A stretch of DNA of 59,915 bases from Streptomyces rochei (GTDB lineage: Bacteria; Actinomycetota; Actinomycetes; Streptomycetales; Streptomycetaceae): positions 1-59,915 of the forward strand of contig MUMD01000006.1 of NCBI GenBank assembly GCA_002155895.1, written 5' to 3'. The position numbers were made by a program, and so were the translations under genes. Shown here one piece after another: positions 54,885-59,915 of the stretch. Each line of letters begins with the position of its first letter. Position 1 is the stretch's first letter. The notes below the pieces were generated by a model. It saw only the letters and a program-made list of their open reading frames with translations, was not told the origin of the DNA and made no database searches.

Positions 54885-55089
54885 CGTCCACACACCTCAG
54901 ACGCTACGGACCGCGACGACACCCGCCCATCCGGCGACCCCGAACCCCTGACCTGGGGACAACCCCACCCCGGCCGCCTGGGCGCACGGCGGCACCGAGC
55001 CGAACCGGCGCGCGCCACGGCGGGCCAGGCGCGCGGCCCCACGACCCTGCGAACGGCCCGGCGAGCAGCCCGGCGATCAGCCTTATGGC

Positions 55090-55440
55090 CTAGCCGCGGG
55101 CGGTCTCCTGAACGCTGAGCAGCGATCCGTCCTCCATGACGGCGGTCACCACGCGTTCGTCCACCACGGAGTCGTCGACGAGGTGACGCTCCAGGAACCG
55201 GTACACCTCGGAGGTGATGCGGGTGATGTCCTCGATCCGAATCGACAAGCCGGGCCGACTGCCGCCCGCGCCGCGCAAGGCGTGTCGAAGCGTCTCGAGA
55301 CCGAGTACCGCTCCCTCTGTCGTCACGAGGGTGAAGGTCTCATGGTGCGCACGCAGGAACGCGTCGAGTCGGTCGGCCTCTCCGTCCCTCAGCCACGCCG
55401 TCAAGTGCTCGTGATGTCGAATCAGGAAGTCCTCGTTCAT
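55090..55440 (-). CDS. SnoaL/DUF4440-like small protein
   Basis: 116 aa from ATG 55440 (MNEDFLIRHHEHLTAWLRDG). Looks like an NTF2-fold protein: FLRAHHETFTLVTTEGAVLG and YRFLERHLVDDSVVDERVVT. Function not known. Divergent from the quinone oxidoreductase; the MerR-type promoter between them faces right. Confidence 0.65.
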   Translation of the reverse strand: MNEDFLIRHHEHLTAWLRDGEADRLDAFLRAHHETFTLVTTEGAVLGLETLRHALRGAGGSRPGLSIRIEDITRITSEVYRFLERHLVDDSVVDERVVTAVMEDGSLLSVQETARG

Positions 55441-55523
55441 GCCCCGACTGTGCCAGTGCGAGGCGGGGGCAGGCCAGTTCGGGACGCACGGCACCCGGTT
55501 GGCGCCGCACCGGAGATCGCTGC

Positions 55524-55554
55524 TTGACCTCAAGTGAAGTGGAGGTCACAGAGT
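55524..55554 (+). promoter_or_regulatory. MerR-type promoter of the quinone oxidoreductase
   Basis: -35 TTGACC (55524-55529), 19-nt spacer, -10 CAGAGT (55549-55554). A perfect inverted repeat TGACCTC (55525-55531) / GAGGTCA (55542-55548) lies in the long spacer, the standard geometry of SoxR/MerR-controlled promoters. No merR gene is adjacent. Confidence 0.75.
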
Positions 55555-55590
55555 GGGCGTTCTCCTGTTGATCCACCGGAAGGAACGGAC

Positions 55591-56565
55591 ATGCGCGCCG
55601 TGGTACTGCACGAGTTCGGGCCCGCTGAGAACCTCCGCTACGAGACGGTGCCCGATCCGGTGCCGGGGCCGGGTGAGGTTCTCGTCTCGGTCAGGGCCGC
55701 GGGCGTCCACCAGATCGAGACGGCCATGCGGGAGGGGTTGACGATCGGACCGCCGTTGCCCGAACTCCCGGCGATCTTCGGTGGGGAAGTGGCCGGTGTC
55801 GTCGCGGCGGTCGGGCCCGACGTGGACGGGAGCTGGATCGGCGCCGACGTGGTGACCGCGCACGGCAGGCCGGGCGGTTACGCCGAGCTGGCCGTCGCCG
55901 ACGTGTCCGCCGTGCACCGGATCCCGGACGGACTGGGTCACGAAGCAGCCGTCACCATGATCGTCACCGGCACCACCGCCATCGGACTGCTCGACATCGC
56001 GGCCCTCACCTCCGACGACGTGGTCCTGGTCACCTCCGCGGCCGGGGGAATCGGCCGTCTCGTCGTCCAGTTCGCCCACCGCCTCGGCGCGACGGTCGTG
56101 GGAGCGGCGGGCGGACCGGCCAAGGTGGCGGCCGTGCGCGGGCTGGGAGCCGACGTCGCCGTCGACTACGACCTGCCCCAGTGGGCCGGCACCGTCCGCG
56201 AGGCCCTGGGCGGGCGCGGTGTCACGGTCGTCCTGGACGGAGTCGAGGGCGAGAAAGGAAGGGCCGCGTTCGGGCTGCTGACCGCGGGCGGACGCTACAT
56301 CACCATCGGTGCGGCCTCCCGTACGGAGTTCCGCCCCGACGCGGCCCAGCTCGAGGAGCGCGACGTGCGCTTCACCGACGCGTTGTCCCTGTTGCTCGCC
56401 GGCCAGGACACGCCGGCGGACGAGGCCCGCGCCCTCGCGCACGCCGCCGCCGGGGAGCTGGTGCCCGCTTTCCAGACCTTCCCCCTGTCCCGGACGGCGG
56501 CGGCACACGCCGCCCTGGAGTCGCGGCAGACCACGGGGAAGGTCGTCCTGGTCCCCGACGCCTGA
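55591..56565 (+). CDS. Zinc-binding-dehydrogenase-family quinone oxidoreductase
   Basis: 324 aa. ATG 55591 preceded by a GGAAGGAA site. GroES part (MRAVVLHEFGPAENLRYETV, GEVLVSVRAAGVHQIETAM), nucleotide fold VTSAAGGIGRLVVQFAHRLG. No catalytic zinc ligands, so quinone-type. Controlled by a MerR-like promoter. Compare the 13.5-kb oxidoreductase with its own merR. Confidence 0.9.
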   Translation: MRAVVLHEFGPAENLRYETVPDPVPGPGEVLVSVRAAGVHQIETAMREGLTIGPPLPELPAIFGGEVAGVVAAVGPDVDGSWIGADVVTAHGRPGGYAELAVADVSAVHRIPDGLGHEAAVTMIVTGTTAIGLLDIAALTSDDVVLVTSAAGGIGRLVVQFAHRLGATVVGAAGGPAKVAAVRGLGADVAVDYDLPQWAGTVREALGGRGVTVVLDGVEGEKGRAAFGLLTAGGRYITIGAASRTEFRPDAAQLEERDVRFTDALSLLLAGQDTPADEARALAHAAAGELVPAFQTFPLSRTAAAHAALESRQTTGKVVLVPDA

Positions 56566-56705
56566 CCGGACGGCGAGCTGCCGGATCACGGGCGGTGAGG
56601 GAAGTGGTCCCGACGGTCCCCTCGATGCGTTCCGGGCGCCGGTCGAGCACCGCCGGCGGCGTCCACCGGCACGTGACCGCAGATCGGTCACGTGCCGGGG
56701 ACGGG

Positions 56706-58852
<2,147 letters not shown>

Positions 58853-58871
58853 CCTTGTTCTCTCCCGTTCT

Positions 58872-58891
58872 TGCACGTTTCTGCATGTATC
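58872..58891. promoter_or_regulatory. Direct-repeat DeoR-type site
   Basis: TGCACGTTTC (58872-58881) and TGCATGTATC (58882-58891) match in 8 of 10 bases and are tandem. Located between the divergent deoR and DUF4406 genes, 9 nt before the latter's start. Tandem repeats are common DeoR binding sites. Confidence 0.55.
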
Positions 58892-58900
58892 GTAGCGCTC

Positions 58901-59284
58901 ATGACCGACAAGCGCATGCTCATCCTCATCGCCGGGCCCTACCGCTCGGGCACCGACGGCGATCCCCGGGCCATGGCCGCCAACCTCGCGCGTCTCGAAG
59001 CGGCGGCGTGGCCCGTGTTCGCCGCCGGGCACCTCCCCGTCATCGGGGAGTGGATCGCGCTGCCCGTCCTGCGCTCGGCCGGTGCGGGCCCCACCGACGC
59101 TCTGGCCGACCAGGTGCTGTACCCGACCGCCCAGCGCCTGTTGGCGCGCTGTGACGCCGTGCTGCGGCTGCCCGGGGAATCCGTCGGCGCCGACCAGGAC
59201 GTCGCCCTCGCGCGCCGCCGCGGCCTGCCCGTCTACCACGACGTCGCTCAGATCCCGGCCCTCGACCGGCAGGGGGCGGCGTGA
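58901..59284 (+). CDS. DUF4406 family protein
   Basis: 127 aa. LILIAGPYRSGTDGD at the N-terminus and EWIALPVLRSAG, RCDAVLRLPGESVGADQDVA resemble nucleoside 2-deoxyribosyltransferase-like DUF4406 proteins. A catalytic Glu is not assigned. Its stop overlaps the next gene's start (GTGA). It may act on a nucleoside or nucleotide-sugar bond together with the NUDIX enzyme. Confidence 0.8.
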   Translation: MTDKRMLILIAGPYRSGTDGDPRAMAANLARLEAAAWPVFAAGHLPVIGEWIALPVLRSAGAGPTDALADQVLYPTAQRLLARCDAVLRLPGESVGADQDVALARRRGLPVYHDVAQIPALDRQGAA

Positions 59285-59915
59285 AGCCCCGCCCCGGGGT
59301 GGACGTCCCGGACCACCGCGGCCGGACAGGGCTCGACCGAGCGGGGCGGGACCTCGACCGCAACCCCGGCGTCCGGGTCCGCGACGTCGAGCTGACCTCG
59401 CAGGGCTGGCACGTCCTTCGTCGCACCACCTTCGACTACCTCCGCCGCGACGGACGCTGGGAAACCCAGATCCGCGAGACGTACGACCGTGGCAACGGCG
59501 CCGTCGTCCTTCCCTACGACACCGCACGCGGCCGCGTCCTGCTCACCCGCCAGTTCCGCTACCCCGCCTACGTCAACCACCACCCCGACGGGATGCTCGT
59601 CGAAGCCGCGGCCGGATTGCTAGACGCGGACGACCCTCACACCGCGATCCGCCGCGAGGCAGCTGAAGAACTCGGTGTCGTCCTCGGCCCGCTGACCCAC
59701 GTCCTCGACGCGTACATGAGCCCCGGCTCCGTCACCGAACGCCTCCACTTCTTCGCCGCCCCGTACACTCCCGCCGACCGCGCCGGGCCCGGCGGCGGAG
59801 TGGAGGAGGAGGGCGAGGACATCGAAGTCCTCGAACTGCCCTTCTCCGAAGCCCTCGACATGACTCGCGACGGTCGCATCACCGACGGCAAGACCGTGCT
59901 GCTGCTGCAGGCGGC
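59281..59915 (+). CDS. NUDIX hydrolase (NudK-like), cut at window end
   Basis: At least 211 codons; 3' end missing. GTG start overlapping the DUF4406 stop. Nudix box GLLDADDPHTAIRREAAEEL, then GVVL; the first acidic position is Asp rather than Glu. The layout (TRQFRYPAYVN, DGMLVEAAAGLLD, AYMSPGSVTERLHFFAA) is typical of GDP-mannose/ADP-sugar pyrophosphatases such as NudK. It hydrolyses nucleoside-diphosphate sugars to NMP and sugar phosphate. Confidence 0.85.
   Translation, partial: MKPRPGVDVPDHRGRTGLDRAGRDLDRNPGVRVRDVELTSQGWHVLRRTTFDYLRRDGRWETQIRETYDRGNGAVVLPYDTARGRVLLTRQFRYPAYVNHHPDGMLVEAAAGLLDADDPHTAIRREAAEELGVVLGPLTHVLDAYMSPGSVTERLHFFAAPYTPADRAGPGGGVEEEGEDIEVLELPFSEALDMTRDGRITDGKTVLLLQA

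Overview
The window is very GC-rich, codons strongly prefer G or C in the third position, GTG and TTG starts are common, and regulators (TetR, MerR, GntR, XRE, LAL, GlxA-like, DeoR) are dense. This is what a Streptomyces-like actinomycete accessory chromosome region looks like. Mycothiol-type genes (an Mca-like PIG-L hydrolase and a DUF664/DinB protein) fit that. I see no tRNA, rRNA, CRISPR array or intact insertion sequence. Two decayed transposase fragments mark old insertions.

Layout. 1-7.4 kb: a PUFA/heterocyst-glycolipid-type polyketide synthase locus. It has a KS-AT polyketide synthase cut by the window edge, a PfaD-type enoyl reductase, a thioester-reductase-type SDR, and a divergent WS/DGAT-like acyltransferase. 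7.5-10.5 kb: a methyltransferase/TetR divergon and a cytochrome P450. 10.9-13.3 kb: a three-gene operon resembling the Bacillus RsbQ-RsbP-RsbV energy-stress module. 13.5-20.8 kb: an oxidoreductase/MerR pair, a large LAL regulator, a metallo-beta-lactamase-fold hydrolase and a type B carboxylesterase. 20.8-28.4 kb: two paralogous SnoaL-NmrA gene pairs, each divergent from its own regulator, with a hydrolase, a lipoprotein and a TetR/DUF308 pair between them. 28.6-33.1 kb: an MMPL exporter divergent from a two-component system.

33.2-36.4 kb: a TetR/FAD-monooxygenase divergon followed by a rifampin ADP-ribosyltransferase (Arr) homologue and an IS256-type remnant. 36.4-45.2 kb: mixed metabolic genes (GlxA-like regulator, imine-reductase-like enzyme, dienelactone hydrolase, SCO6745-family protein with GntR, YceI, Mca-like hydrolase, DinB). 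45.4-51.7 kb: two small ABC transporters flank an XRE regulator divergent from an SDR-SDR-Atu4866 group. 51.7-53.6 kb: one long gene joins a squalene/phytoene-synthase-like domain to a complete cis-prenyltransferase domain. This is the most unusual gene here. 53.7-59.9 kb: two secreted serine hydrolases, a quinone oxidoreductase with a MerR-type promoter, and a DeoR / DUF4406 / NUDIX group running off the end.

Working together: many regulator-enzyme divergons carry visible palindromic operators between the genes (about 8.36, 25.8, 27.1, 33.94, 40.81 and 49.19 kb). Several regulators look leaderless, with a -10 box 6-7 nt before the start codon. Three groups look like real multi-protein functions: the lipid-type PKS locus, the RsbQ-RsbP-STAS switch, and the ABC exporter plus fused terpenoid enzyme.
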